A DNA stretch of 64,000 bases from Bergeyella porcorum. Lineage in GTDB: Bacteria > Bacteroidota > Bacteroidia > Flavobacteriales > Weeksellaceae. Under the pieces are notes generated by a model. The model had not been told where the DNA came from and ran no database searches. It saw only the letters and a program-made list of their open reading frames with translations. A program made the translations under genes and the position numbers. The first letter of the stretch is position 1. Each line of letters opens with the position of its first letter. The stretch is from positions 62,001 to 126,000 of the forward strand of contig NZ_JBHMFD010000002.1 in the NCBI RefSeq assembly GCF_042427575.1, written 5' to 3'. Shown here piece by piece: positions 62,879 through 64,000 of this stretch.

Positions 62879-63946
62879 TTAAAATGGTATATTATCTTCG
62901 TTTTCAAAACCAATCTCGCCTAGTCTAGATTCTAAGAAACTAAAATCTCCAATAATTTTATAATTATTTTCAGAATTTTCAAAAATTCCTAAATTCTTAT
63001 TAAATCTTACGCGGACACTACCCAGCATTCCCATTTTATTCTTCGCTAAAATCAATTCTGCTTCATTTTCTGTTAAACTCATATCTTCATTATCCCAATA
63101 TTCTATATCATAATACTCTGGTCTATAAATAAGTATAACTTTATCTGCTTCTTGCTCAATGCTTCCACTTTCACGAAGACCAGAAAGTTGCGGTCGCTTC
63201 CCAGGGCGAAATTCCGTAGCTCTACTGAGAGGGCTGGTAGCAATTATACAAACACCATATTCCCTAGAAATCTTTTTTAACTCTCTACAAATCAAGCCCA
63301 TTTCTATTTCTCTATTATTCCATCTTTTACTAGAACTTAAATCTTGAAGACAATCTACAATGATAACCTTCACTTTGTTTTCCTTAATATATTTTTCACA
63401 TTCTTTTCTAAAATCAGATAAAGTAGTGACTCCTGAAATATTAAAAAACAACTTTTTAACCTCTAATTCATCTTTCAAAGATACTAAATCTACCCAATGT
63501 TCTTCCAAAAAACTTCGGGAATAAAATCCCATTGCATCAATCTTTTTCTCCAAAGCTAAAAACCTATAAAACAATTGATTTTCACTCAGATTAAACGAGA
63601 AAAATAGCGTAGGAACTTCCTTTGAAATCTGAGAAGCCAACTGGGTAACCAAAGAGGTCTTCCCCATAGATGGTCGTGCACCTAAAACCACAAACTCACC
63701 TAATGCTAAGCCTCCAAATTTATCATCAAAGGCTTTGACACTGGTACTGATAAGCTTGGGAGGCTTTACCAAGAGATCAAAACCATCCTGAAAAATCTGA
63801 GCTAGTGATTTACTCTTAGGGCTATCAGAGGTTTCATCTTCTAACTCTGCAAGCAAAGTTTTTATTTTCATTATAACCTCTTTATCATCTTCAAAATTCT
63901 CATTTTCAAAGATTGTATTTATTCTATCTTTTAGGCTTAGAGTCAT
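62879..63946 (-). CDS. DnaB C-terminal-domain-like protein, candidate retron effector
   Basis: 355 aa: an ~60-residue acidic helical N-terminus and the RecA-like domain of replicative DNA helicase DnaB without its N-terminal domain. Walker A GARPSMGKTS (89-98), Walker B IIVDCLQ (195-201) and RPQLSGLRESGSIEQEADKV (251-270) align well. But the SLEM motif reads SFNL (catalytic Glu to Asn119), H3 Gln is Pro (SPLSR at 238-242), and the arginine finger (K-x-R-N-G in DnaB) is K302-N-K304. So ATP binding is likely, helicase action doubtful. It is not the replicative helicase. It ends 12 nt before retron repeat a1 and is on one transcript with the RNA and RT. Confidence 0.85.
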   Translation of the reverse strand: MTLSLKDRINTIFENENFEDDKEVIMKIKTLLAELEDETSDSPKSKSLAQIFQDGFDLLVKPPKLISTSVKAFDDKFGGLALGEFVVLGARPSMGKTSLVTQLASQISKEVPTLFFSFNLSENQLFYRFLALEKKIDAMGFYSRSFLEEHWVDLVSLKDELEVKKLFFNISGVTTLSDFRKECEKYIKENKVKVIIVDCLQDLSSSKRWNNREIEMGLICRELKKISREYGVCIIATSPLSRATEFRPGKRPQLSGLRESGSIEQEADKVILIYRPEYYDIEYWDNEDMSLTENEAELILAKNKMGMLGSVRVRFNKNLGIFENSENNYKIIGDFSFLESRLGEIGFENEDNIPF

Positions 63947-63957
63947 AATAGTAATAA

Positions 63958-63987
63958 TTTATACAAGTTTTATATTTAGATAGTCAA
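63958..63987 (-). promoter_or_regulatory. E. coli-like promoter of the retron operon
   Basis: TTGACT (63982-63987), 18-nt spacer, TATAAA (63958-63963), 12 nt before the DnaB-like ATG. It matches sigma-70 consensus of other phyla rather than TAnnTTTG, suggesting recent transfer or phage-triggered transcription. Inference from sequence only. Confidence 0.5.
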
Positions 63988-64000
63988 GCTTTAATTTAGA

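Overview
The window is chromosomal DNA of a flavobacterium, most likely family Weeksellaceae (Chryseobacterium/Riemerella relatives). Signs of this are the Bacteroidetes -7 promoter box TAnnTTTG upstream of many genes, gliding genes gldF and gldG, a DNA polymerase III alpha subunit fused to a proofreading exonuclease, a short RpoD without region 1.1, mevalonate-pathway genes, and the serC-serA-DUF1015 operon. Base composition is AT-rich throughout. No prophage, insertion sequence, rRNA operon or CRISPR array was seen.

Layout. 0-9 kb: housekeeping genes on the minus strand (polA running off the left edge, an NfsB-like nitroreductase with an apparent 5' frameshift, uvrD/pcrA, mdh), a small MazF/PemK-like toxin with a 48-residue partner, a DUF2007 protein and a nucleoid-associated protein. 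9-14 kb: a type III restriction-modification pair (res, mod). 14-19 kb: a secreted S9 peptidase, small envelope proteins (YvlD-, YtxH- and YqjE-like) and a TrmH-family RNA methyltransferase. 19-28 kb: a TamL-like outer membrane assembly protein, a copper ATPase, an unrecognised AT-rich protein, a small HD hydrolase with an HMA protein, a DUF4256 protein and an amino-acid permease. 28-34 kb: rpmI-rplT, PAP2 and TatA, a TetA-like exporter, UbiA and mevalonate-type kinase genes, an UMF1 transporter. 35-44 kb: LuxC-like reductase divergent from a ferredoxin, serC-serA-DUF1015, rpoD, a lipoprotein, fRMsr, a conserved unknown and an MBL hydrolase. 44-51 kb: tRNA-Leu, phoH, two small beta-barrels, SAM hydrolase, HemJ-like protein, gldF-gldG. 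51-61 kb: dnaE, tRNA-Arg, a TonB-receptor-like barrel with a large TPR protein.

61.5-64 kb holds the most interesting locus: a retron. A reverse transcriptase with the retron motifs NAxxH (NAKQH), YADD and VTG is preceded by a ~170-nt segment with perfect 11-bp terminal inverted repeats (a1/a2), msr-like hairpins and a 10-bp msd-like stem. Directly upstream lies a stand-alone DnaB-type RecA-fold protein whose catalytic glutamate, H3 glutamine and arginine finger appear replaced. I do not recall a retron class with a DnaB-like partner, so this may be an undescribed anti-phage system. It is driven by an E. coli-like TTGACT-N18-TATAAA promoter, unlike the TAnnTTTG boxes elsewhere.

A second theme is intergenic repeats of fixed period. 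Four unrelated arrays with an exact 21-nt period (2.5, 14.1, 47.1, 51.4 kb) all lie at or just beyond a gene's terminator. Heptamer arrays (13.9, 21.6-21.8, 24.2, 30.1, 48.8, 61.4-61.6 kb) start at or near gene stop codons, and one supplies the C-terminus of the retron RT.
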